From: Rossellomorea vietnamensis NBRC 101237
GTDB taxonomy: Bacteria; Bacillota; Bacilli; Bacillales; Bacillaceae_B
Direction of reading: 5' to 3'
Assembly: GCF_001591825.1 (NCBI RefSeq)
Contig: NZ_BCVQ01000015.1
Location: 1 to 64,000, forward strand
Length of the DNA stretch: 64,000 bases
Each line of letters starts with the position of its first letter. Position 1 is the first letter of the stretch. Shown here in pieces: positions 49,484-58,872 of the stretch. The translations under genes and the position numbers were made by a program. Under the pieces are notes generated by a model. That model was not told where the DNA came from and did no database searches. It saw only the letters and a list, made by a program, of their open reading frames with translations.

Positions 49484-50508
49484 TGCTGAAAAAATTGATG
49501 AAGAATCCGTCATTCATAATAGGGTTTATCTTTCTGTTTGGTATGTTTGCCGCAAGTCTTGTTTATTATGTCGGGTGGGGGGATGAGGTGCCGAAGTTGG
49601 ATCTTTTGAAAAATGAAGAAGGGGAGCTTCTCAGCCCTCCCTATTCACCCGTGGAGTATCCACCCCTTGGCACCGACAATTTTAACCGGAATATCTTCCT
49701 TCTCGTCATCGTTGGCGCGAAATATACCATTGGGGCAGCGCTGGTGATCACGCTTTGCAGAGTATTGCCTTCGGTGTTCATGGGGTTGATCCTTCACTTT
49801 TATTTAAAACCATTCAGGAGAATCATTGATCACATGGTGGATGCCGCCAACTATTTTCCGCCTACCTTATTATCGTTTTTATTATTGAATTGGATGATGT
49901 TGGACGGTCCGTTGCATCATCCTGAGGGATTCCCTTATGATTTTACGGATAAAACGATTTTTTACCTGATCATTCTTATCATGATTTCACTTCCGAGTCT
50001 GACCCTGCTATTTACGAATGAATATGACCGGATCATGAGTCACGAGTTCATTGATAGTGCGAAAGTGCTGGGAGCAACGAAGCGTCATTACATCAGGAAT
50101 CATATTCGTCCTTTTATTCTTCCGCAGATTCTTCTCGTGTCGATCAGGGAATTTATGATCATCATGCTGTTGATTGCACATCTTGGGGTGTTGAACATTT
50201 ATATAGGGGGATCATCACTTGAGGTAGACCTTTTTGACAATCCGTTCCTGGCTTCCCTATCTCATGAATGGTCGGGTCTTCTCGGCGGCTGGTGGCAATT
50301 CCTGTGGACGACCTATCCGTGGATATCTTTCATCCCTGTCGTTTTCTTCACCTTGACGATCCTGTCTGCAAAGTTGATGCTGATCGGGGCGACACAAGTG
50401 GTGGAAACCCTTATGGAATCCTCAATAGAAGAAGGATCGGCTGAAGAAACTGAAACCACATGCCTAAAAGACAAAGAAATATTCCAACTTGTGAAAGAAG
50501 CGAAGTGA
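49480..50508 (+). CDS. Peptide-type ABC permease, OppC/DppC-like
   Basis: A 342-residue permease. The N-terminal helix and the periplasmic-side PLGTDNFNRNIF segment correspond to the OppC signature LGTDxxGRDxx, and the EAA loop is EFIDSAKVLGATKRHYIRNHIRPFIL. It pairs with the OppB-like gene upstream. The operon ends here at a terminator, without ATPase or binding protein, so the partners are elsewhere or the pair is a remnant. Confidence 0.8.
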   Translation: MMLKKLMKNPSFIIGFIFLFGMFAASLVYYVGWGDEVPKLDLLKNEEGELLSPPYSPVEYPPLGTDNFNRNIFLLVIVGAKYTIGAALVITLCRVLPSVFMGLILHFYLKPFRRIIDHMVDAANYFPPTLLSFLLLNWMMLDGPLHHPEGFPYDFTDKTIFYLIILIMISLPSLTLLFTNEYDRIMSHEFIDSAKVLGATKRHYIRNHIRPFILPQILLVSIREFMIIMLLIAHLGVLNIYIGGSSLEVDLFDNPFLASLSHEWSGLLGGWWQFLWTTYPWISFIPVVFFTLTILSAKLMLIGATQVVETLMESSIEEGSAEETETTCLKDKEIFQLVKEAK

Positions 50509-50558
50509 GAGGCTGTATCTAATGGCCTGTGTTTATAGTCCGGAAAACGAATGAGAAA

Positions 50559-50596
50559 GAAGGCAGCATCTGCCAGGATGCTGCCTTCTTTCTTTT
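50559..50596 (+). terminator. Terminator of the permease operon
   Basis: AGAAGGCAGCATC pairs perfectly with GATGCTGCCTTCT, then TTCTTTTC. Confidence 0.9.
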
Positions 50597-51059
50597 CTGT
50601 TTCATCCTGATAGCCCGGATCAAGCGGGGAATGAGCGATTTGAACGCTTATTCCATGGAGTTTTTCACGATTATATAAGAGGACTTTAGTCTTCGGAGAA
50701 TGGAATGGTAAGCTGCTTTTTCGTTATTCTTCACATGATATCCTCCACCAGCCACTGAATAACTGCACCTAATTTCATAGAATTGTTTCCTGCTCTCCGG
50801 GGAGCGTGGGCTTTTCTAGTACTCTCGTCCCGGAAAATAACCCCAATTGAGGAATCCATGTTCATACCCTTACAATTCAATTAACGACATGAGGTTCAAT
50901 CGACTTCCAGGACATACCTTTTAAATCCAATCAAGGAGGCGGTGGCTGAATGATCTACGAGTAGTCTATCAATCCTGTATTGACTACATAGTTCCTTCCT
51001 TTTTTTCTCACCCGAGATTCTACCCTATGACCGAATCAAGACCTTAATAGAATAGGAGA
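50597..51059. other. Long intergenic region before the subtilase gene
   Basis: About 460 bp without a supported gene. 50606-50655 read on the minus strand contains CCCCGCTTGATCC-like segments reminiscent of the 20-bp repeat family, too degenerate to call. AAGGAGG at 50933 has no usable frame after it. It must hold the protease promoter, which I cannot place with confidence. Confidence 0.4.
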
Positions 51060-51065
51060 ATGATA

Positions 51066-54000
51066 ATGAAAAAGCTGAACGTGAAACCCCTTATGGTCGG
51101 ATCGATCGCTGCCTCGGTGATTGCAGGCTCGATATTCCAAGTGAATGCCCAGGGTGTAACTTCGAAAGACGTGAATCCTGAACAGTCGAGCGTTGATGTA
51201 AAGGCCAGCATAAAAGGTGAGCATACCATCACCCTCATAACCGGAGACGTAGTGAAAGTCTCTACGTTAAACAACGGAAAACAAATCATCAATGTGGAGC
51301 CGGCAGAGAAGAACGGTGAGGGAGTCAGGGTCATGACGATCAAAGATGAAACCTTCGTCTTCCCGAATTCTGCGATGCCTTATATGTCAGCGGGTAAGCT
51401 GGATGAAGATTTGTTTAACATTACAAAATTGATTGAGTATGGGTATGATGACAAAAACACAGATGCTGTACCGGTCATTGTCGAATACGAAGAAACGAAG
51501 GCGAAATCGATCAACGCTGCACCAAAGGGGTCTAAGAAAGTACGGGAATTGGAAAGTATCCAGGGAGCGGCACTTTCAGCAGAGAAAAAGCAGGCTGAGG
51601 TTTTCTGGAATGACCTGACGGTTCAAAGTGCTGAAAAGCAAGCAACGTCCGAATTCGAAAAGGGTGTAGATAAAATCTGGCTAGACGGACGCGTTGAGGC
51701 AGCTCTTGATCAGAGTGTACCGCAAATCGGAGCAGACGAAGCTTGGGAACAAGGGTATACAGGAGAAGGCGTCAAGGTGGCGGTCCTGGATACAGGGATT
51801 GACTCGCAACATCCCGACATTACCGGTCAATTAGATGAAGCAGTCAGTTTTGTGCCTGGAGAAGAAGTAAAGGACGTCCATGGTCACGGTACCCATGTGG
51901 CCTCGACGGTGCTCGGTACTGGAGCGGGTGACGGTAAGCATAAGGGAGTTGCACCCGATGCCCGTTTATTAGTAGGAAAGGTACTGAGTGATGAAGGATA
52001 TGGACAGGATTCCTGGATTATTGATGGAATGGAATGGGCATCTGAGCATGCCAAAATCGTCAATATGAGTCTTAGCAGTGATATGCCGAGTGATGGAACA
52101 GATCCAATGTCAGAAGCGGTCAATCAATTGACGGAGGAAAACGGGACATTATTCGTTATCGCCGCAGGTAATAGAGGCGGGGAAGGGACCATTGGTTCTC
52201 CAGGGGCTGCCGATTCTGCATTGACGGTTGGAGCCGTGGATAAGTCGGACGAACTTGCCTACTTCTCTTCCAAGGGTCCGAGATATGGAGATATGGGTCT
52301 GAAACCTGATCTATCAGCACCAGGAGTAGACATCGTGGCGGCCCGTTCCCACTATTCAAATGGAGATGGATTGTATAAAAGCATGAGTGGTACTTCGATG
52401 GCCACGCCTCATGTAGTAGGAGCAGCAGCGATTTTAGCAGAGAAGCACCCAGAGTGGGACGGAGAAACATTGAAACAGGCCCTCATGAATACGACCAAGA
52501 AGCTTGATGGGTATCAGCCTTATCATGTGGGGACAGGTCGGGTGGACATCCCGGCGGCACTCGGCGCAGAGGTAAGGGTGACTGAATCCGTTTCATTCGG
52601 CTTCTTCAAATGGCCGCATGATGGGGCAGAACCAGTTGAAAAGGTAGTCACATACACCAACGAGGGCAAAGAAGAAGTGACGCTGGAATTGGATGCCACT
52701 TTTACGAATGCGGAAGGAAATGAAGCTCCTGCCGGTATGCTGACTCTTTCTCAAGAATCAGTCACGGTGCCAGCGGGTGGAAAAGTGGATGTTAACGTAA
52801 CCCTCGATTCAACTCTGGGTGAAACAGGCTCACGTTATCAAGGATTTCTGACAGCGAAAGCAGATGGAAAAGAGCTTGTCCGTACGACAATGGCCATGGT
52901 CAAGGAAGAGGAACGTTATCCGCTGACCCTGAATGCAACTGATCGTGACGGGGAGAAAGGACTTGCTTATGTTGTGTTGTTCAGTGAAAAGATGGAGCCT
53001 GAAGTCGTGGCTGTTGATGGATCACTCGAGCTTCGATTGCCACCTGGTACGTATTCAGCCATGTCACTTATGGATGTAGATGCTGATACAGATGATATGG
53101 GGGTTGCGCTTGTAGGGGATCCTGAAGTGAAACTGGACGGACCGAAGACGGTTGAGCTTGATGCACGTAAAGCCAAGGAAATCAAAGCAGTCGTTCCAAA
53201 GAAAGCTGAAGCGAATTATAAGCGTCTGGAATATCATCAAACCATCGGAGAAATGCCGATGACAAGCCTTTATCTCATGCCGGTTTGGATAGATAAGCTG
53301 TATGCTGTACCGACTAAAGAGGTGAAGAGTGGGTATTTTGAGCAATTGACCCGCTGGCGTCTGACGAAGCCGACATTGACAATTGATTTTAAAGGCAAAG
53401 AATTGGATGATATCCCACTGGCGGGAAGTACGTTGTTAGATGGGAAGTATAATCTTTCCACAGTCTATGCGGGTAAAGGGAGCGCTGCTGACTTTGACCG
53501 CCTCAAAGCAAAAGGAAAAGCTGTGGTGGTCGATCGTAATGCAGAAGTGAGCGTGTCCCAGCAAGCGACGAATGCTGCCGCGGCTGAAGCGAAACTTTTG
53601 ATCGTGGTGAACAGTGAAGACAAGGAATTTAGTGTGTATGCTGGAACGGCAGACTATACGGATAACCCGGTGGCCGTTGCAGGTATTAGTAAAAGTGAGG
53701 GAGACAAGCTCGTTAAAGCGGTCCGCTCAGGAAACGTAAAATTGAAGGTGGAAGGAACGGTCGATTCCCCATACCTGTATGATTTAATGGATGTCCATGA
53801 AGGGTCGATCCCGAAAAATCTGACCTATGCGCCAAAAGGGAAGGAACTGGCGAAGATCGAAACAAACTACACCTCGCCAGTTGAAACCGATGGAGGGGAA
53901 TTCCGTTATGATCTTCGTCCACATACCATGGGAGCTGTAGGTTTCTTACAAAAAGTATCATTGCCAAGCGCCCGCACTGAATATGTATCGGCGATAGATG

Positions 54001-54779
54001 GGACAGGTTGGTATCATCAGGCAAACGTACTTGATGAGACCTGGCAGGTCCGACAACCGCTTATGACCTATGATGGAGGAGAGAAAATCTTTGAGAACTG
54101 GTTCTCTCCAGTCGTTCGTCCGAGTCTCGGAGATGGTTACTGGCCTCCAAGAAGACAGGGCAACTCGCTTCAAATCAATGTTCCTGCATGGGCTGACGGC
54201 GGGAAAGGGAACACCGGTGGGACGGATTGGGATATCTCAAACCAAAACCAGACCACCCAGTTATACATGGGAGATACGTTATTGAAAGAAGGAAAAGGAC
54301 AGGCCTTGAATGTTTGGGACATTTTACCGCAAGAACGTACCCAATACCGATTCGTCACAGATGCCAAACGGGATGAAAACCGCTGGAAAACCTCAACCCG
54401 AACCCATACGGAGTGGACATTCTGGACAGAAGAAACTGAGAATTGGATGGAAGACCTTCCGTTTCTGATCCTTGATTATAAGGTAGATACAGATGTGAAT
54501 GGAGATGCTCTATTGAATCGTCCTACCGAACTCAAACTTTCTGTGGATAAGGTAGAAGGAGCCATCGGTTATGGGGATGTAAAAGATGCAGCCTTAGAAG
54601 TGTCCTTTAACGAAGGGAAGTCATGGAAGAAAGTAAAACTTGATCGTGATGGAGATACGTTTAAAGCGATCATCAACAACCCTAAAAATGCCAAGAATGT
54701 ATCACTTAAAGCCAGTGCCTGGGATGATCAAGGGAATAAGATCAGTCAGGAGATTATAAAGGCTTATGGATTGAGATAG
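51066..54779 (+). CDS. Large secreted S8 family serine protease (subtilase)
   Basis: A 1237-residue exported subtilase. A signal peptide (residues 1-28, ending QVNA) is followed by a propeptide of about 190 residues. The triad is D242 (VAVLDTGID), H274 (GHGTHVAS) and S444 (GTSMATPH). A long C-terminal half has Ig-like strands and a PA-like insert (AKGKAVVVDRNAEV). The opening GEHTITLITGDVVKV and the total length resemble the 1100-1250-residue subtilases common in Streptomyces. It probably degrades extracellular protein. ATG 51066 is 7 bases after AGGAG. Confidence 0.88.
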   Translation: MKKLNVKPLMVGSIAASVIAGSIFQVNAQGVTSKDVNPEQSSVDVKASIKGEHTITLITGDVVKVSTLNNGKQIINVEPAEKNGEGVRVMTIKDETFVFPNSAMPYMSAGKLDEDLFNITKLIEYGYDDKNTDAVPVIVEYEETKAKSINAAPKGSKKVRELESIQGAALSAEKKQAEVFWNDLTVQSAEKQATSEFEKGVDKIWLDGRVEAALDQSVPQIGADEAWEQGYTGEGVKVAVLDTGIDSQHPDITGQLDEAVSFVPGEEVKDVHGHGTHVASTVLGTGAGDGKHKGVAPDARLLVGKVLSDEGYGQDSWIIDGMEWASEHAKIVNMSLSSDMPSDGTDPMSEAVNQLTEENGTLFVIAAGNRGGEGTIGSPGAADSALTVGAVDKSDELAYFSSKGPRYGDMGLKPDLSAPGVDIVAARSHYSNGDGLYKSMSGTSMATPHVVGAAAILAEKHPEWDGETLKQALMNTTKKLDGYQPYHVGTGRVDIPAALGAEVRVTESVSFGFFKWPHDGAEPVEKVVTYTNEGKEEVTLELDATFTNAEGNEAPAGMLTLSQESVTVPAGGKVDVNVTLDSTLGETGSRYQGFLTAKADGKELVRTTMAMVKEEERYPLTLNATDRDGEKGLAYVVLFSEKMEPEVVAVDGSLELRLPPGTYSAMSLMDVDADTDDMGVALVGDPEVKLDGPKTVELDARKAKEIKAVVPKKAEANYKRLEYHQTIGEMPMTSLYLMPVWIDKLYAVPTKEVKSGYFEQLTRWRLTKPTLTIDFKGKELDDIPLAGSTLLDGKYNLSTVYAGKGSAADFDRLKAKGKAVVVDRNAEVSVSQQATNAAAAEAKLLIVVNSEDKEFSVYAGTADYTDNPVAVAGISKSEGDKLVKAVRSGNVKLKVEGTVDSPYLYDLMDVHEGSIPKNLTYAPKGKELAKIETNYTSPVETDGGEFRYDLRPHTMGAVGFLQKVSLPSARTEYVSAIDGTGWYHQANVLDETWQVRQPLMTYDGGEKIFENWFSPVVRPSLGDGYWPPRRQGNSLQINVPAWADGGKGNTGGTDWDISNQNQTTQLYMGDTLLKEGKGQALNVWDILPQERTQYRFVTDAKRDENRWKTSTRTHTEWTFWTEETENWMEDLPFLILDYKVDTDVNGDALLNRPTELKLSVDKVEGAIGYGDVKDAALEVSFNEGKSWKKVKLDRDGDTFKAIINNPKNAKNVSLKASAWDDQGNKISQEIIKAYGLR

Positions 54780-54790
54780 ATTTATAGTAG

Positions 54791-54826
54791 GAAGATGCCT
54801 GAATCATCAGGGCATCTTCTTTTATT
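54791..54826 (+). terminator. Terminator of the subtilase gene
   Basis: GAAGATGCCCTGA-type arms (GAAGATGCCT and AGGGCATCTTC) followed by TTTTATTT. Confidence 0.88.
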
Positions 54827-54931
54827 TCACTGAAACCATTTGGGCATAGGCCCGTATATTAAGGTGACAAACGTTAAGAGTAGCTCTTTACTGAGAGACT
54901 ATTACGAGGATTTGATCTAGGAGGAAGAATG

Positions 54932-55186
54932 ATGAATAAACCTTTGGAAAGTATTTTCTTTCTGTCCGTCTGGATCGGGAAATGGATTGGAAAAAGAATT
55001 GGGAGAGGACTAAAGGGGCTTATCAGTTTCGTACTCATCTACTTCATCTTTACATTACTCCTCTCAATCTTGACCGATATGATTGGAAGTCCGTTCATTG
55101 ATCAGTTGTTTTACTTTTTCAATACATATCTTTTGTTAGGAATGTTTTATGTATATGCTTATGATTGGAAGAGCTCAAAAAAATAG
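54932..55186 (+). CDS. Small membrane protein
   Basis: An 84-residue protein with a basic amphipathic start (GKWIGKRIGRGLKG) and two hydrophobic helices (about 34-52 and 62-78). The family is unknown. ATG 54932 lies 7 bases after AGGAGG; the adjacent ATG 54929 is also possible. Confidence 0.6.
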   Translation: MNKPLESIFFLSVWIGKWIGKRIGRGLKGLISFVLIYFIFTLLLSILTDMIGSPFIDQLFYFFNTYLLLGMFYVYAYDWKSSKK

Positions 55187-55255
55187 TCCTGGCAGATTAT
55201 AAAGACCAATAGGAGTCCATGAAGGAGTCAATTATTAATTGAAAGGAATGACTGT

Positions 55256-55747
55256 ATGAAACCTGAAATCGTAAATGTACACTCTAAGAAACTAATCGGA
55301 AAATCCAAGATGATGTCCCTTGGGGAGGATGCAACAAGAGAACTGTGGCAAAGCTTCATGCCTCATCGGAATTCGATTCCTCATCGTGTAGATGAAAAAC
55401 TATATAATATGAAGGTATTTAAACAAGGGACTGATGTGAGGAATTTAAACCTTACTACTCCTTTTCTTAAATGGGCAGCTATAGAAGTAGAGTCCATTGA
55501 AACTGGACTGAATGGGATGGAGACCTATACTCTTCAAGGTGGACTGTACGCCAAATTTCTTCACCGCGGTCCCGCTAGTCGTTTCCACCAAACCCTTGAG
55601 TATATTCACACAGAATGGATGCCTGCATCCGAATACAAGCTAGACGATCGCGAACACTTCGAACGCTTCGACGAACACTATAACCCAGCCAATCCCAACT
55701 CAGTCGAAGAGGTCTGGATTCCCATTAAGAGAGGGACGGACCTCTAA
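55256..55747 (+). CDS. GyrI-like/AraC effector-binding domain protein
   Basis: A 163-residue single-domain protein. ETYTLQGGLYAKFLHRGPASRFHQTLEYIHTEWMPASEYKLDDREHFERFDEHY is the C-terminal half of the GyrI-like fold, which binds small molecules or gyrase. The last residues (RGTDL) and the stop codon are encoded by a copy of the GAGGGACGGACCTC repeat, so the natural C terminus seems to have been replaced or extended. It is intact, unlike the related gene at 12357. Confidence 0.8.
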   Translation: MKPEIVNVHSKKLIGKSKMMSLGEDATRELWQSFMPHRNSIPHRVDEKLYNMKVFKQGTDVRNLNLTTPFLKWAAIEVESIETGLNGMETYTLQGGLYAKFLHRGPASRFHQTLEYIHTEWMPASEYKLDDREHFERFDEHYNPANPNSVEEVWIPIKRGTDL

Positions 55748-55806
55748 ATTCCAGGCAAACCCCAGTAGGGACGGACCTTCATTTGCAAAAATGAAGGTCC
55801 GTCCCT
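55731..55806. repeat. Composite GAGGGACGGACCT element (half copy plus full inverted copy)
   Basis: A half copy (55731-55744) forms the end of the GyrI-like gene. After 22 bp comes AGGGACGGACCTTCAT (55767-55782), an 8-base loop and its exact complement (55791-55806). The inverted copy is directly against the stop of the LysR gene and could serve as a terminator-like hairpin in both directions. Confidence 0.85.
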
Positions 55807-56709
55807 TTATAGTTGATTCAGCTTCTTCCCAATGTGATGGAAGTAGTTGATCATGAAGGGATGAAACTCTTTGGCGGTTCGGGTGAAGTGCCTTCGTTTG
55901 GACCAGCCGAGGCCGATGGTGCGCACGCAAGTTGGGCTTTTGATCCGGATTTTGTGGGGGAAGGGTGTCCGGCGGTTCATCCATGAGATGGCAGGTATGA
56001 AGGCGATGCCGAGACCTTGCCTGACGAGGTCACCTATGACGCCGGGTTCATCTCCTTCGAAGGAAATCACGGGTGAGAATCCTGCCTGCAAACAGATTTC
56101 ATCTGTCAGGTTCCTGAGGCCGTAGCCTGTATTCATGCTGATGAACGGTTCATCCTTCACCTCGATTAAATCGATTTCATCCCTGTCTTCCAACCAGTGA
56201 CCAGGAGGGACGATGAGGAAGATTTCCTCTGTCATCAGCGGCTCCCACACGATGTCTTCATCATCTTCCAACGGGATGGAGGAAATGCAATAATCCACTT
56301 CGCCATTTTTCAACTGTTCCTTCATTTCAGCCATCGAGTGGACGAATTGCTGAAATCGGACGTGGGGATTTTCCTTCAAGAACGACCCGACCAGATCCGG
56401 TAGAACCCTTGGGATCGTGACGGCCATCCGGATGGTATGTTCCTCGAGGTTTAAAGCTTCCCTGATCTCTCTTTTTCCTTCATAAATCTCCATGAATATA
56501 CGCTCTACCCGGTTAAGAAACAGTTCTCCAAACCGGTTCAGTTTGATCTGGCGGTGCTGCCGTTCGAATAACGGTACGCCCAGATCGTCTTCCAACCGGG
56601 CGATCGTCTTACTGAGTGAGGGCTGGGCGATCCTCAGTTCCTCAGCAGCCTTGGTCATATGCTCCAGACGTGCAACCGTCTGAAAGTAGTGGAGCTGTTG
56701 TAGTTCCAT
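55807..56709 (-). CDS. LysR family transcriptional regulator
   Basis: A 300-residue regulator. The N-terminal HTH is MTKAAEELRIAQPSLSKTIARLEDDLGVPLFERQ, and the rest is a periplasmic-binding-like effector domain. The ATG at 56709 (MELQQLHYFQT) is the conserved LysR start; the upstream in-frame codons are not typical. It is divergent from the YhgE/Pip gene and is its likely activator, the usual LysR layout. Confidence 0.9.
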   Translation of the reverse strand: MELQQLHYFQTVARLEHMTKAAEELRIAQPSLSKTIARLEDDLGVPLFERQHRQIKLNRFGELFLNRVERIFMEIYEGKREIREALNLEEHTIRMAVTIPRVLPDLVGSFLKENPHVRFQQFVHSMAEMKEQLKNGEVDYCISSIPLEDDEDIVWEPLMTEEIFLIVPPGHWLEDRDEIDLIEVKDEPFISMNTGYGLRNLTDEICLQAGFSPVISFEGDEPGVIGDLVRQGLGIAFIPAISWMNRRTPFPHKIRIKSPTCVRTIGLGWSKRRHFTRTAKEFHPFMINYFHHIGKKLNQL

Positions 56710-56827
56710 AAGAACACATCCTTCCATAGACTGAAAGCTATATATGTATAACTCATTATGTATTATACATTATCATTTTATCCACGTATGATAAATGGAT
56801 GTAAATGAGTATAAGAAGGAGTTTGTT

Positions 56828-58825
56828 ATGAAAGGATTCACATTATTAGTACAAGATTTAAAAGCCATGGTCAGCCATAAGCATAGAAGGATCGCCCTGG
56901 GCTTTCTTCTTTTAGTTCCATTAATCTATTCGGGTTTATTCCTGTCAGGCTACTGGAATCCATATGGAAAGCTTGAGCAATTACCTGTTGCCATCGTCAA
57001 TGAAGACGAGGGAAGCGTAATGGAGGATGAACCGATAGAGGCAGGGAAGGATTTTGTAAAGGAACTGAAAAATTCAGAAGATCTGAACTTCAAGTTCGTT
57101 TCCTCTACTAAGGCCAATGAAGGTCTTAAAGAAGGCACGTACTACATGGTCGTGACCATCCCTAAAGACTTCTCGGAAAAGGTGAGCACCTTGATGGATG
57201 AACATCCCGAGCCTGCCGAACTACTTTATAAAGACAACCCTGGTAAAAATTTCGTCGCCTCGCAAATCAGTTCGAGTGCTACGGAAAAAATGAAAAGCAA
57301 GCTGTCTGATACGATTTCCAAATCCTATGCAGATGGAGTGTTCTCAAAGTTTGAGGAATTAGGGAAGGGATTAACGAAAGCGAGTGATGGAGCGAACCGG
57401 CTGCATGAAGGAATCGCAGATGAAAAGGCAGGAATGAACAAGTTTGCAGCCGGAATCGACTCACTTGGTGAAGGTTCTCTCACTCTTCAAGCTGGCAGTG
57501 AAAAACTATCTGATGGAGCAGGTTCCTTTGAAAGTGGGCTTCATCATCTCGATTCAAGCTCAGCTCAACTAGCCGGCGGGATGAAGAGCCTGTCACAAGC
57601 CGGAGAGAAAATGAATAATGGCACCGAACAACTGGCGAGTCAAACGAAACAGCTTGCAGGTGCAGAGAATAGGCTTACAGAGCAGCAAACGGAGGCTAGA
57701 CAAGAGGCAGAAGAGCTGAAAAACGAGCTTCAAGCCTATCAGGAATCACATCCAGAGGTGGAAAATGATCCTGCATTCGCAACGATTCAATCACAGGCGG
57801 AAAAATTGTCAGCATCCACCTCGGAGCTTGAAAATGAACAAGTGAAACTCCATCAACAATCAGAACAGCTTGCCGGAGGACAAAGTAAGCTGCATGCAGG
57901 GTTTTCTCAATTGGCAGACAAATTGACCCATGCATCCAACGGAGCTTCTGATTTAGCGTCGGGTACATCCACGCTTTCTTCCGGCTTTGCCGATTGGAAC
58001 AGGGGATTCAGAACCCTGACTGCCGGAATCGACCGTATAACCAACGGAACGGACAAGCTTTCTTCAGGAGTAGGTGCTTTGAATGAAGGATTGACAAACC
58101 TGGAAGCAGGCTCAGGAGAATTATCATCGAAACTCAGCGATGCTGCAGAAAAAACGTCAGCCGTTCATTCGACGGATGAGTTAACGTCCATGTTCTCGGA
58201 TCCCGTCCATCTTGTGAAATCCAATGTGTCAAAGGTTCCGAACTATGGAACAGGGATTGCTCCCTATTTCTTGTCATTGGCGTTATACGTCGGAGGAATC
58301 ATGGCAGCGAATATCCTGCCACTCGCTAGACGCAATGATCTTCACGTAAATGGAACGACCCACTTCATCAATAAGTTGGGGTTGGTGTTTTTCATCGGTG
58401 CCATTCAGGCACTCATTGTCGACGGGGTCCTTTTGTTTGGATTCCATTTAGAGGTCGTAAATATACCGCTGTTTATCCTATCAAGTGTCATTGTTTCCTT
58501 TACGTTCATGACGTTTATCTTCATGCTGATCACCGTGTTCGGTTTCGTCGGGAAGTTTCTGGCCGTCACCTTCCTTGTCCTGCAATTGGCGACATGCGGA
58601 GGGACCTTCCCGAGAGACTTGAATACACCGATATTGCGCATTATTGGGGAAAACTTACCGATGGCGCACTCATTAAGCAGCTTCCAGGAAGTCATTACCC
58701 TCGGGGACTTCACTCAGCTGACGCACCAGCTGTGGATCCTGTTTGCCTATTTGGCTGTGGCCGGTGGGATCGCCTGGTTTACCACCCATATGCAGCATTC
58801 CAAAGCCGCTGAAGTCGCGGAATGA
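56828..58825 (+). CDS. YhgE/Pip family membrane protein
   Basis: A 665-residue protein. One N-terminal helix (about 25-43) leads to an outer region with the conserved NEDEG and a long, repetitive coiled segment (units such as LSDGAGSFESGLHHL and LASGTSTLSSGF). Five to six helices close it, as in the ABC-2/Pip fold. Relatives include phage infection protein and EsaA-like secretion components. The function here is unknown. AAGGAG precedes ATG 56828. Confidence 0.85.
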   Translation: MKGFTLLVQDLKAMVSHKHRRIALGFLLLVPLIYSGLFLSGYWNPYGKLEQLPVAIVNEDEGSVMEDEPIEAGKDFVKELKNSEDLNFKFVSSTKANEGLKEGTYYMVVTIPKDFSEKVSTLMDEHPEPAELLYKDNPGKNFVASQISSSATEKMKSKLSDTISKSYADGVFSKFEELGKGLTKASDGANRLHEGIADEKAGMNKFAAGIDSLGEGSLTLQAGSEKLSDGAGSFESGLHHLDSSSAQLAGGMKSLSQAGEKMNNGTEQLASQTKQLAGAENRLTEQQTEARQEAEELKNELQAYQESHPEVENDPAFATIQSQAEKLSASTSELENEQVKLHQQSEQLAGGQSKLHAGFSQLADKLTHASNGASDLASGTSTLSSGFADWNRGFRTLTAGIDRITNGTDKLSSGVGALNEGLTNLEAGSGELSSKLSDAAEKTSAVHSTDELTSMFSDPVHLVKSNVSKVPNYGTGIAPYFLSLALYVGGIMAANILPLARRNDLHVNGTTHFINKLGLVFFIGAIQALIVDGVLLFGFHLEVVNIPLFILSSVIVSFTFMTFIFMLITVFGFVGKFLAVTFLVLQLATCGGTFPRDLNTPILRIIGENLPMAHSLSSFQEVITLGDFTQLTHQLWILFAYLAVAGGIAWFTTHMQHSKAAEVAE

Positions 58826-58829
58826 TCAT

Positions 58830-58872
58830 AAAAATGCCTGCCCCCGATCAAATGGGGGGCAGGCATTTTTTG
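58830..58872. terminator. Bidirectional terminator
   Basis: AAAATGCCTGCCCCC pairs with GGGGGCAGGCATTTT, then TT, between convergent genes. Confidence 0.93.

Noticed and set aside
50933-50975. Small gene after AAGGAGG at 50933
   Set aside because: The ATG that follows opens only four codons before a stop, and the nearby GTG stops after two more.
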